Below are positions 8,235 to 15,954 of a stretch of 56,165 nucleotides of DNA, in pieces (positions within the stretch are counted from its first letter, which is position 1; every line of letters starts with the position of its first letter). The stretch is from an uncultured Bacteroidales bacterium. GTDB taxonomy: Bacteria > Bacteroidota > Bacteroidia > Bacteroidales > Paludibacteraceae. A program made the position numbers and the translations under genes. Below the pieces are notes generated by a model. It had not been told where the DNA came from, made no database searches, and saw only the letters and a list, made by a program, of their open reading frames with translations. The DNA lies in assembly GCA_900321605.1 (NCBI GenBank), contig ONWR01000011.1, positions 1 to 56,165 of the forward strand, read 5' to 3'.

Positions 8235-9590
8235 GTGATTGCGGGCTTGGAGAAGAAACATTTCTCGGGAGCCGCAGAGGCGATCGAAGAGGTGCTCCGT
8301 TTGGACGCAGAGCGCAAATCGGCTCAGCAGCTCAAGGACGCCGCTTCGGCTGAGATGAACAAGATCAGCAAGTCTATCGGTGCTCTCATGGCGCAAGGCA
8401 AACGTGACGAGGCTGAGGCTGCCAAAGCGCAGACCGGAACGCTCAAAGCGCAGATCGCTGAGTATGATGTGAAGATGTCGGAGGCAGAAGAGGCACAGAC
8501 CAAACTGCTGCTCACTATTCCGAACGTACCGTACGACATCGTGCCGGAAGGCGCTTCGGCAGAGGATAACCTCGCTGTTACCATCGGTAACTGGCCTAAT
8601 CAGCCGATGATCGACGCGATTGAGAAGAACGGATATGTGGCCCTTAAAGATTGGAATAGCGAGGTGGATGAGAAGATTGCCGCTGAGCGCCTTGCTGCCC
8701 TCTCTGGTGGAGAGGGTCAGGGTGAGGTTTCCAAGCTGCCGCACTGGGATCTCGCTAAGAAATACAACCTCATCGACTTCGACCTCGGTGTGAAGATCTC
8801 AGGTGCCGGTTTCCCTGTTTATATCGGTCAGGGTGCTCGTCTGCAACGCGCGCTCATCAATTTCTTCCTCGCTGAGGCTAACAAAGCCGGTTACACGGAG
8901 ATCATGCCGCCGACGGTAGTGAATGCTGCTTCCGGTTACGGAACGGGTCAGCTGCCTGACAAAGAGGGTCAGATGTACCACTGCGAGGTGGATGACCTCT
9001 ATCTCATTCCGACGGCTGAAGTGCCGGTAACGAATATCTACCGCGATGTGATCATCGACGAGGACAAGCTGCCGATTAAGAACTGCGCTTATACGGAGTG
9101 TTTCCGTCGTGAGGCAGGTTCGTACGGCAAGGATGTACGCGGTCTGAACCGACTCCATGAGTTCTCGAAGATCGAGATCGTTCGTATCGACACGCCCGAA
9201 CATTCGGACGCTTCGCACAAGGAGATGTTGGAGCACGTGGAAGGCTTGCTCAAGAAACTCGAACTCCCGTATCGTATTCTCCGTCTGAGCGGTGGAGATA
9301 TGTCCTTCACAGCCGCACTCTGCTATGACTTTGAGGTCTATTCGGAGGCACAACATCGTTGGCTTGAGGTATCGAGTACCTCTAATTTCGATACCTATCA
9401 GGCAAACCGCCTCAAGTGCCGTTACCGCCGTGCAGAGGACAAGAAAGTGACGCTTTGCCACACCCTCAACGGTTCTGCTTTGGCGCTGCCGCGTATCGTA
9501 GCTGCGCTGTTGGAAAATAACCAGACGCCGGAAGGTATTCGCATCCCGAAAGCACTGCAACCCTTCTTTGGCGACGATATGATTCGCTAA
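8235..9590 (+). CDS. serS: Seryl-tRNA synthetase
   Basis: A class II aminoacyl-tRNA synthetase that charges tRNA-Ser. It has an N-terminal coiled-coil arm, TAEVPVTN, motif 2 (CFRREAGSYGKDVRGL) and motif 3 (NGSALALPRIVAALLEN). Two oddities are seen. First, the earliest in-frame start codon is GTG at 8235, and the 12-13 residues normally preceding IAGLEKKHF are absent; the frame upstream reads unrelated residues back to a stop at 8196. Second, the linker between arm and core is expanded and contains a palindromic repeat (8698-8727) encoding ALSGGEGQGEV. The total of 451 residues exceeds the usual 420-430. A frameshift or assembly error at the 5' end is possible. Confidence 0.93.
   Translation: MIAGLEKKHFSGAAEAIEEVLRLDAERKSAQQLKDAASAEMNKISKSIGALMAQGKRDEAEAAKAQTGTLKAQIAEYDVKMSEAEEAQTKLLLTIPNVPYDIVPEGASAEDNLAVTIGNWPNQPMIDAIEKNGYVALKDWNSEVDEKIAAERLAALSGGEGQGEVSKLPHWDLAKKYNLIDFDLGVKISGAGFPVYIGQGARLQRALINFFLAEANKAGYTEIMPPTVVNAASGYGTGQLPDKEGQMYHCEVDDLYLIPTAEVPVTNIYRDVIIDEDKLPIKNCAYTECFRREAGSYGKDVRGLNRLHEFSKIEIVRIDTPEHSDASHKEMLEHVEGLLKKLELPYRILRLSGGDMSFTAALCYDFEVYSEAQHRWLEVSSTSNFDTYQANRLKCRYRRAEDKKVTLCHTLNGSALALPRIVAALLENNQTPEGIRIPKALQPFFGDDMIR
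8698..8727. repeat. Palindromic repeat inside serS
   Basis: CCCTCTC (8698-8704) and GAGAGGG (8710-8716) form a 7-bp hairpin, followed by TCAGGGTGAGG. By eye 24 of 30 positions match the intergenic repeat at 28886-28916. In the reverse direction this family reads LTLTLS, a peptide commonly seen in spurious bacterial ORFs. Here the repeat is in frame and translated. Confidence 0.7.
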
Positions 9591-9605
9591 TGGGAGGAAG
9601 CAGTT

Positions 9606-10772
9606 ATGCCGGAGAAATACCGTTCATTCATCAGGTTTTGTATAGTGGGTTGCTGCGCTGCAGCAGTCCACTATGGCGTTTATTATCTGCTGCTTATGGC
9701 GTCAGCTCCGGTGAACGCAGCGTATATAGCCGGATACCTGATCAGTTTTGTCGGTAACTTCTTCGCAACCAGCTATTTCACTTTCTCTTCCCGTCCTTCG
9801 TGGGGACGGTTTATCGGTTTCTCGGGCAGTCATGCGCTCAATTTTGTGCTGCATATTATCCTGCTCAATTTCTTCCTGTGGCTCGGTATCCATCGGCTTA
9901 TTGCGCCTTTCTTGGTGATGGGCGTAGCGATGATCGTGCAGTACGCGGTGCTGTATATTGTGTACCATTTTCCGCAAGGTCCATTGAAGGGTAGAGTACT
10001 GCTCTCTTTCGATACGGAGGAATACGATGTGCCCAAGGAACATGGGGTGTCGTGGGATCCGATAGCGCAGGGCATGGAGATCTCCCGTTTCGGTACAACA
10101 CGCATCCTTGATTGTCTCAAGGAATGTGAGGTGCGGGCTACGTTCTTCTGTACTGCTAATTTTGCTCAGAATGCGCCCGATCTGATAGCGCGTATCATCC
10201 GTGAGGGACACGAGATCGCTTCGCACGGTTGCGACCATTGGCAGCCGAAACCGGAGCACGTGATCGAGTCCAAGCGCATCTTGGAGGAACTCACCGGAAA
10301 GCCTGTTTACGGGTATCGTCAGCCGCGTATGTTCCCTGTGGATAGCGAGGAACTCAAGCGGCAGGGATACGAGTATAACGCTTCGCTCAATCCGGCTTTC
10401 ATCCCCGGACGGTATATGCATTTGGATATGCCCCGCACGTGGTTCTATAAGGACGGACTGCTGCAGATACCGGCGTCGGTCAGCCCTTGGTGCCGAATAC
10501 CTCTTTTCTGGCTTGCTTTGCATAATTTCCCGTTGTGGTTCTATCAGGCGCTCGTTCGCCGCACTTTGCGCCATGACGGCTATTTCAATACCTATTTTCA
10601 TCCTTGGGAGTTCTATCCGTTGGGAGAACATCCGGAATGGAAACTGCCGTTTATCATCCGTTACCATGCCGGTGAACCGATGTACGAACGGCTCAAAGCG
10701 GTGATTATTGACCTTAAGTCCCGAGGGGCGGAGTTTACGACCTATCATGATTTGGCTCAAACGACTCTATAA
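9606..10772 (+). CDS. GtrA-like membrane domain fused to polysaccharide deacetylase
   Basis: A 388-residue fusion. Residues 1-120 hold four hydrophobic helices of the GtrA/DPMS type (FIRFCIVGCCAAAVHYGVYY, YLISFVGNFFATSYFTF), proposed to flip or assist undecaprenyl- or dolichol-linked sugars. Residues 130-388 form a NodB-fold deacetylase: LLSFDTEEYD (metal Asp), ATFFCTANFAQ, IREGHEIASHGCDHW (His ligands), YRQPRMF, and FHPWEF near the end. Members remove N-acetyl groups from glycans. It starts 15 nt after serS and runs into a glycan-transfer operon, so a role in envelope glycan modification is likely. Both domains look complete, so this is a genuine fusion rather than a frameshift artefact. Confidence 0.85.
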   Translation: MPEKYRSFIRFCIVGCCAAAVHYGVYYLLLMASAPVNAAYIAGYLISFVGNFFATSYFTFSSRPSWGRFIGFSGSHALNFVLHIILLNFFLWLGIHRLIAPFLVMGVAMIVQYAVLYIVYHFPQGPLKGRVLLSFDTEEYDVPKEHGVSWDPIAQGMEISRFGTTRILDCLKECEVRATFFCTANFAQNAPDLIARIIREGHEIASHGCDHWQPKPEHVIESKRILEELTGKPVYGYRQPRMFPVDSEELKRQGYEYNASLNPAFIPGRYMHLDMPRTWFYKDGLLQIPASVSPWCRIPLFWLALHNFPLWFYQALVRRTLRHDGYFNTYFHPWEFYPLGEHPEWKLPFIIRYHAGEPMYERLKAVIIDLKSRGAEFTTYHDLAQTTL

Positions 10773-12501
10773 ATACGTGCTCTATCCCGTCAGCAGCAAC
10801 CGTGTGGGTTATCTGATGCTGCTGTCTCTGGCGGTTATACTGACTATAGTCAGTAATATCGGCATGTCCAATGATATCTTCCTCGCTTTGCTGATTCCTC
10901 TATGGGGTGCGTATCTGACCTGCGTCATAGCGACTCTGCTTCGTCCGATACGGTTGCATTGGGCGGTATGGATGGTAGCGGTCTTCTTATGGCTGATGGA
11001 GATCTTCTCGGTGTTTTTCTATTCTTCTCTGATCAATGTGCGTCTGGTCAAACTGATCCTTGAGACGGACACACGCGAAGCGTCGGAGTTCCTTTCGGGG
11101 CTCTGGGCGATACCGGCTTTGTGGATAACGATAGGATGCGGCGTAGCGGCATTCCTGATAGCCAAAGGGCTAACGATGGCTTGGCCTCGTCTGTCCGGTA
11201 CGATCCGCCGGGTGGTGGTCGGATTGCTCTGTGTCTGTACGATCTGGTCGGCGTTGAGGGGCGAACACTCGTATATCAAACTGATCCGTTGTTTCGGTTT
11301 GGAATCGGTGGCACAGCTCAATGACGAACGCTATCTGCCTTGCCTGCGAACACCGGCAATCCGTTTCACGTACGGCGTAGCTTATACGGTGTTGACGGTG
11401 CGCGAATACAAGACCTTAGTGCCCTCGGTAGAATGCACGCAAGTGGACGGATATGCATTCCGTTCACCTTGTATCGTACTGATCATCGGCGAGTCGTTCA
11501 ATAAATACCACACGCCGCTCTATAACCCCTCTTCTTTGCCCACGACGCCTAACCTCTGTCGCTTGCGGGATGAAGGGGCGCTGTATGTCTTCTCCGATGT
11601 CGTCACACAGTCTAACCTCACGGCGCAGGTGATGCAGAACATCCTCTCCACATGGAGCGATGACAAACCGGACAGCTGGATGAACCACACCCTCTTTCCG
11701 GCAGTCTTCCGCAAGGCGGGATACGAGGTCTATTTCTGGTCAAACCAGTTCGTTCGGGATGCCGGTGGCGGACTGTTCTCCAACTTAGGCGGAGCGCTGC
11801 TCAATCATCCTGACCTTGATCGCCTGCAGTTCACCGCGAGGAACAGCACTACGTTCGCTTATGACTCAGGGCTCAATGCCGACCTGCGGGCTTTTATTGC
11901 CGATTCTTTAGGAGGCACAATCTCAAAACCGAGTCTGTTCATCGTCCATTATATCGGTCAGCACGTCAGTTATGCGGATCGTTTTCCTGCGGATTATAAC
12001 CATTTCAAGGCGGATAGCCTGACACCCACGTATGGCGGTTCGTACGGATGCGAGATCAGGGCACAGTACGCCAATGCAACGCTTTTCCACGACCATTGTT
12101 TGAACGAGTTGTGGCAACTCTTTGCCGAGCGGGACGCAGTCGGGATCTATATGTCCGACCATGGAGAGGAGTGTTACGACTACCGCTCTTTCTACGAGCG
12201 TTCCGACCAGAACAGCCTCACGCCGCTCATGGCGAAGTATCAGTTTGAGATACCCTTCTTTGTCTTGGCTTCCGATGCCTTCCGAACGAATCATCCCGAA
12301 CTGATGAAGCAGATACAATCGGCTCAGAATAAGCCATTTGTCAATAGTGACATCTGTCATATGCTTTTCTCGTTGGCAGGTATAGCTATGCCGGACTACC
12401 GAGCGGATAGAGACCTTCTCTCGCCGCAATACAACACCACACGACCGCGTTTCATCGGTGACTATGTGGATTATAACACCCTTATTTGTCAACCCCAATA
12501 A
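10747..12501 (+). CDS. Phosphoethanolamine transferase-like (EptA/sulfatase-fold) membrane enzyme
   Basis: A 584-residue protein with five N-terminal membrane helices (to about residue 160) and a periplasmic alkaline-phosphatase-fold domain. Metal and active-site motifs are seen: CIVLIIGESFNKYHTPLY (Glu ligand), the probable nucleophile Thr in QSNLTAQVMQNILS, and YMSDHGEECYDY (Asp/His ligands). These enzymes transfer phosphoethanolamine from phosphatidylethanolamine to lipid A or another glycan. The start at 10747 (MIWLKRLYK) overlaps the preceding gene by 26 nt; an earlier ATG at 10708 adds a non-typical N-terminus. Acceptor unknown; neighbouring glycosyltransferase and deacetylase genes suggest a lipid-linked glycan or lipid A. 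Confidence 0.85.
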   Translation: MIWLKRLYKYVLYPVSSNRVGYLMLLSLAVILTIVSNIGMSNDIFLALLIPLWGAYLTCVIATLLRPIRLHWAVWMVAVFLWLMEIFSVFFYSSLINVRLVKLILETDTREASEFLSGLWAIPALWITIGCGVAAFLIAKGLTMAWPRLSGTIRRVVVGLLCVCTIWSALRGEHSYIKLIRCFGLESVAQLNDERYLPCLRTPAIRFTYGVAYTVLTVREYKTLVPSVECTQVDGYAFRSPCIVLIIGESFNKYHTPLYNPSSLPTTPNLCRLRDEGALYVFSDVVTQSNLTAQVMQNILSTWSDDKPDSWMNHTLFPAVFRKAGYEVYFWSNQFVRDAGGGLFSNLGGALLNHPDLDRLQFTARNSTTFAYDSGLNADLRAFIADSLGGTISKPSLFIVHYIGQHVSYADRFPADYNHFKADSLTPTYGGSYGCEIRAQYANATLFHDHCLNELWQLFAERDAVGIYMSDHGEECYDYRSFYERSDQNSLTPLMAKYQFEIPFFVLASDAFRTNHPELMKQIQSAQNKPFVNSDICHMLFSLAGIAMPDYRADRDLLSPQYNTTRPRFIGDYVDYNTLICQPQ

Positions 12502-12510
12502 TGTTTTGAT

Positions 12511-13449
12511 ATGAAAAAAACGATCACTATCCTGCTGCCAGCTTACAACGAAGAGGCTTGTTTTGATCACTTGTACGAGTGCATGAACGAGGTGCTGAAA
12601 CAGAACCCCGGCTATAATTGGGAGTTCCTGCTCGTCAATGACGGTAGTACCGATTCCACGCTGGATAAGATGATCGCCTTGCATCATCAGGATCCGCAGC
12701 ATTGGTCTTATATCGACCTCTCGCGCAACTACGGCAAGGAGGTAGCGATGATGGCGGGTTTCGATTATGCCAAAGGTGACGCGGTCATCATCATGGATGC
12801 CGATATGCAACATCCTATCTCGGCTATTCCGGAGATGATCCAATGGTGGGAGGAAGGCTACGACGATGTCTATGCACAGCGTCGGTCAAGCCGTGAGTCG
12901 TGGTTTAAGAAAAAGACCTCGCAATGGTACTACACCCTTCTCCAACGCCTCACACGTGTGCCTATTCAGAAGAACACAGGCGACTTCCGTCTCCTTGACC
13001 GAACCTGTATCGAGGCGCTTAGGAAGATGCGTGAGTCGGAACGCAACACCAAGGGGCTCTACTCATGGATCGGCTTTAAGAAAAAGGGCATTTTCTATGA
13101 CCAGTTGGAACGTCAAGAGGGTACCTCTAAATGGAAATTCTCGCAGCTCGTCAACCTTGCTATCAATGGCATGACCAGCTATACCGTAGCACCGCTCAGG
13201 ATAGCGATGTACTTGGGTATAGGCGTCTCGTTTGTGGCGTTTATCTACTTGATCTATATCCTCATCACCACTTTGCTTTACGGCGATCCGGTCGCCGGTT
13301 ATCCGACGATCATGGTGACGATCCTTTTCCTTGGCGGCATCCAGCTGCTCACCATAGGTGTCTTGGGCGAGTACCTCGGACGTATCTTCAATGAGACCAA
13401 GAACCGACCCGGTTATTTTGTACGCAGATATAACGACGAGAAAGTATGA
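12511..13449 (+). CDS. GtrB/DPM1-like family 2 glycosyltransferase
   Basis: A 312-residue enzyme. The N-terminal GT-A domain has LLPAYNEE, LLVNDGSTDST, LSRNYGKEVAMMAGFDYA and the DxD-type IIMDADMQHP, then GDFRLLDR. The C-terminus has two membrane helices and the family ending VLGEYLGRIFNETKNRPGY. Such enzymes move a hexose from a nucleotide sugar to undecaprenyl phosphate on the cytoplasmic face. The GtrA domain two genes upstream is the usual partner, so the operon likely makes and flips a lipid-linked sugar. It overlaps the next gene by ATGA. Confidence 0.93.
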   Translation: MKKTITILLPAYNEEACFDHLYECMNEVLKQNPGYNWEFLLVNDGSTDSTLDKMIALHHQDPQHWSYIDLSRNYGKEVAMMAGFDYAKGDAVIIMDADMQHPISAIPEMIQWWEEGYDDVYAQRRSSRESWFKKKTSQWYYTLLQRLTRVPIQKNTGDFRLLDRTCIEALRKMRESERNTKGLYSWIGFKKKGIFYDQLERQEGTSKWKFSQLVNLAINGMTSYTVAPLRIAMYLGIGVSFVAFIYLIYILITTLLYGDPVAGYPTIMVTILFLGGIQLLTIGVLGEYLGRIFNETKNRPGYFVRRYNDEKV

Positions 13450-14597
13450 AACAGTTCTTCGCATTCTTTACGGTCTCCCGTAATGTCTATTGGTTAGGTT
13501 TTGTCATTGCCGTTGCGGCATCGTTGATTGAACTCATACGCGGTGGAGCAGAGAACTACTGCGTCTTTCGGGATGCCACCTTGCAGTTCTGGCAGGGTAT
13601 CAACCCCTATACACAGGAGTTTGTGGATGTCCACCATCGTTATTTCATCTATTCGCCGATCTTCTGTGTCCTGTTTGCGCCTTTTGCTTTTATGCCTTTC
13701 TACCTCGGTGGTTTGGTGTGGAATCTGTTCGGTTATACGGTCTTTTATTTCGGAATAAAGAACCTGCCCGGCGTCCTCTCAGCCAAAGCGCCGTTGATCA
13801 TGCTGTATCTGCTGCTGACGGTAGCGCAAAGCTTGTTCTGTTTTCAGTTCAATCTGCTCGTGGCAGCGATCTTCGTTTGGGCGTTAGTACTCTTGGAACG
13901 CGATCAGCCTTTCTGGGCAATACTGCTCATCATGATCTCCGCTACTACGAAGATCTACGGAGCCGTGGAGTTGGCGTTGCTGCTCTTCTATCCGCGTTTC
14001 TGGCGTAATGTGGGGTATGTGCTTCTCACAGGAATAGGTCTGCTCCTTCTGCCTGCCCTCCACGGTGGTGTGGAAGGACTGCTCTCCGGCTATCAAAACT
14101 GGCTTGCTCAGTTAGTCTCGCATCAGTCCACCGGCATCTACTATTCCTTCCTGTTCCTGCCCGGTATCCGCTCTTTCGCTCTGCCGTACATGCGTCTCTT
14201 TCAAGCTTCCGTCCTGCTTCTCATGGCAATCCCGTTTGCTTTTGAAATGTCAAATGTCAAATGTCAAATGTCAAATCTCAAATATAAAATCTCCCTTTTA
14301 GCGGCTTTGATGGGTTATATAGTGCTCTTTAGCGAAGCAGCGGAATATACGACTTATACCATCACCATGACCGGTTATGCGCTGTGGTATTTCTTGGAGG
14401 ACAAGCGTCCCTTGGTGGACAGGATCCTTTTCTGGGCGTTGTTCGTCCTTTGGTGCGTCATGCCCATCGATCTCTTCTGTCCTTCCAAACTATGTAACTA
14501 TATTCATTCGACCCTTTGGATTGGTGTCCTAACTTATACCGTAGCGTGGGTTCGTATGATATACATCACTTGCAAACGATCATTACGTGGCTCTTGA
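13446..14597 (+). CDS. GT87/DUF2029-like integral membrane glycosyltransferase
   Basis: A 383-residue polytopic protein with about nine hydrophobic segments. Early loop residues DATLQFWQGINPYTQEF and YFIYSPIFCVLFAPF resemble the family 87 (polyprenol-phosphate-mannose-dependent) glycosyltransferases, which use a lipid-linked sugar donor. That fits the preceding GtrB-like gene as donor maker. Residues about 267-284 (EMSNVKCQMSNLKYKIS) come from a 7-nt tandem tract (14245-14293), an insertion-like feature located between two membrane segments. No terminator with a T-run follows; a GCGGATT/AATCCGC hairpin (14602-14618) lies just after the stop. Confidence 0.75.
   Translation: MKQFFAFFTVSRNVYWLGFVIAVAASLIELIRGGAENYCVFRDATLQFWQGINPYTQEFVDVHHRYFIYSPIFCVLFAPFAFMPFYLGGLVWNLFGYTVFYFGIKNLPGVLSAKAPLIMLYLLLTVAQSLFCFQFNLLVAAIFVWALVLLERDQPFWAILLIMISATTKIYGAVELALLLFYPRFWRNVGYVLLTGIGLLLLPALHGGVEGLLSGYQNWLAQLVSHQSTGIYYSFLFLPGIRSFALPYMRLFQASVLLLMAIPFAFEMSNVKCQMSNLKYKISLLAALMGYIVLFSEAAEYTTYTITMTGYALWYFLEDKRPLVDRILFWALFVLWCVMPIDLFCPSKLCNYIHSTLWIGVLTYTVAWVRMIYITCKRSLRGS
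14245..14293. repeat. Seven-nt tandem tract inside GT87 gene
   Basis: Seven consecutive 7-mers: AAATGTC four times, then AAATCTC, AAATATA, AAATCTC. Because 7 is not a multiple of 3, the tract encodes a 7-residue period (MSNVKCQ, MSNLKYK). Confidence 0.95.
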
Positions 14598-14642
14598 TTT
14601 TGCGGATTTTTAATCCGCCCTGCAAAAAAAATGCACATAAAA

Positions 14643-14674
14643 CTTGCACATGTGCATTTTTTTTTGTAACTTTG
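14643..14674 (+). promoter_or_regulatory. Promoter for 14701 gene
   Basis: CTTG (14643-14646), a 20-nt spacer ending in a T-run, then TAACTTTG (14667-14674). The spacer contains CACATGTG. The transcript would start about 20 nt before the gene. Confidence 0.8.
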
Positions 14675-14700
14675 CGCCCAAATTGAAATATGCCTGTTTT

Positions 14701-15231
14701 ATGCAAACTGCATTGTTAATAATTTTCACAGTAGCTGTACTTATTTTCGGGTTTTGGTTGATCCAGAACTCGCAGTTCCGAAATGAGGAGAAAAAGCGTC
14801 AATGGGAACTGAAACGAGAGAGCCAGAAAGCTGTTTCGCCTATCAGGCTCAGGGCGTATGAACGTCTGGCGTTGCTCTTGGAACGTACCAAACCGGAGCA
14901 CATGCTCATGGAGCTGCGTGCCAAGGATCCCAATGCCTTGAGCACATGGACGGTGGGGCAGGTACAACAGTACTTGTTGCAGACTATCCGTGCGGAGTTT
15001 GACCATAACCAGAGTCAGCAGGTATATATCAGCAACGAGGTGTGGGACATGATCGTCAATGCACGTGACCAGACGGCTTCGTTCGTCATCGCCATGGCGG
15101 CTCAGTTACCGCCGCAAGCTACAGCGCAGACGTATGCTACGACCCTTATGACCGCTTATGCCAGCAACGGGTTGACCCCCACTGATAAAGCCTTAGAGGA
15201 ACTCAAGGAAGAAGCTAAAACATTGATGTAA
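14701..15231 (+). CDS. Membrane-anchored protein of unknown function
   Basis: A 176-residue protein with one N-terminal membrane helix (LLIIFTVAVLIFGFWLI) and a basic juxtamembrane segment (NEEKKRQWELKRESQK). A largely helical soluble domain follows, with QVQQYLLQTIRAEFDHNQSQQVYISNEVWDMI. It has the look of a conserved Bacteroidota protein, but I cannot name a function. The start at 14701 is used because an upstream ATG in the same frame overlaps the promoter. It shares a transcript with the next gene (20-nt gap). Confidence 0.65.
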   Translation: MQTALLIIFTVAVLIFGFWLIQNSQFRNEEKKRQWELKRESQKAVSPIRLRAYERLALLLERTKPEHMLMELRAKDPNALSTWTVGQVQQYLLQTIRAEFDHNQSQQVYISNEVWDMIVNARDQTASFVIAMAAQLPPQATAQTYATTLMTAYASNGLTPTDKALEELKEEAKTLM

Positions 15232-15251
15232 GAACCCATCGACCTCCTGAA

Positions 15252-15890
15252 ATGCGGATAAAGAGATATTTAGCAATAATAGCCTTGGCGTTTGTTACCC
15301 TGCCTCTATGGGCAGGGAAAGGATCGTCCGACACCACGCAGTTGTCCAAGAAGATCTACCGAGGTATGACTATCAAACTGGATATCGGTGAGTCCGCCTT
15401 GACAGCAGGTATGAGTAAGGGACGGTTGCAGCAATACGAGATAGCCATGAACTGGCAACTCACACGCCGTTTCTACCCGACGCTCGAACTGGGTTACGCA
15501 GGAGGCAAGACCGAGCAGGGAGACAGTATCTCCTATAACGCCCATGGCGGTTATTTCCGTGTGGGATGCGACTTTAACCCTTTGCGCAAACACCCCGAGA
15601 GTCCGCATGCCATGCTCATCGGTATACGTATTGCAACCGATTTTCAACCCCGCAAAGTGGATTGCTGGGGAGAGATTGTTGTCGGTTGTCAGGTACAAGT
15701 GTGGGAAAACAAAAAATCGAAAGTGCAAGGCGGTCTTTATATGGGCTGGATGGGACGACTCAAGATCCTCTTTACCCGCGAGAAAGACGGATTGTTGGCA
15801 GACGAGATGGGACCGATATACATCCCGGGTTACGGCAAACGAGGCAACATCAGTTGGGGACTTAGCTACCACATAGGGTGGAAGTTCTGA
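15252..15890 (+). CDS. Secreted/outer-membrane protein, DUF6048-like
   Basis: A 212-residue protein with a cleavable signal peptide (YLAIIALAFVTLPLWAG). Its body alternates short hydrophobic strands with turns (LTRRFYPTLELGYAGGKTEQ, GGYFRVGCDFNPLRK, MLIGIRIATDF, ISWGLSYHIGWKF) and ends in an aromatic residue, as outer-membrane barrels do. It resembles the small DUF6048 barrels of Bacteroidota; function unknown. Its stop codon lies at the first bases of a GAAATTT tandem tract (15889-15909). Confidence 0.7.
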   Translation: MRIKRYLAIIALAFVTLPLWAGKGSSDTTQLSKKIYRGMTIKLDIGESALTAGMSKGRLQQYEIAMNWQLTRRFYPTLELGYAGGKTEQGDSISYNAHGGYFRVGCDFNPLRKHPESPHAMLIGIRIATDFQPRKVDCWGEIVVGCQVQVWENKKSKVQGGLYMGWMGRLKILFTREKDGLLADEMGPIYIPGYGKRGNISWGLSYHIGWKF

Positions 15891-15909
15891 AATTTGAAAT
15901 TTGAAATTT
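15889..15909. repeat. GAAATTT x3 tract at a stop codon
   Basis: Three perfect 7-mers starting within the TGA stop of the upstream gene. The word is the same as in the tract within the HtrA gene at 25742-25776. Confidence 0.9.
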
Positions 15910-15954
15910 GAAGTAATCGTTCTGAAAGATAAGAAATCATAAATTATATACATC

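Noticed and set aside
9702-10760. 352-codon open frame antisense to the GtrA-deacetylase gene
   Set aside because: Shadow of a gene with clear catalytic motifs.
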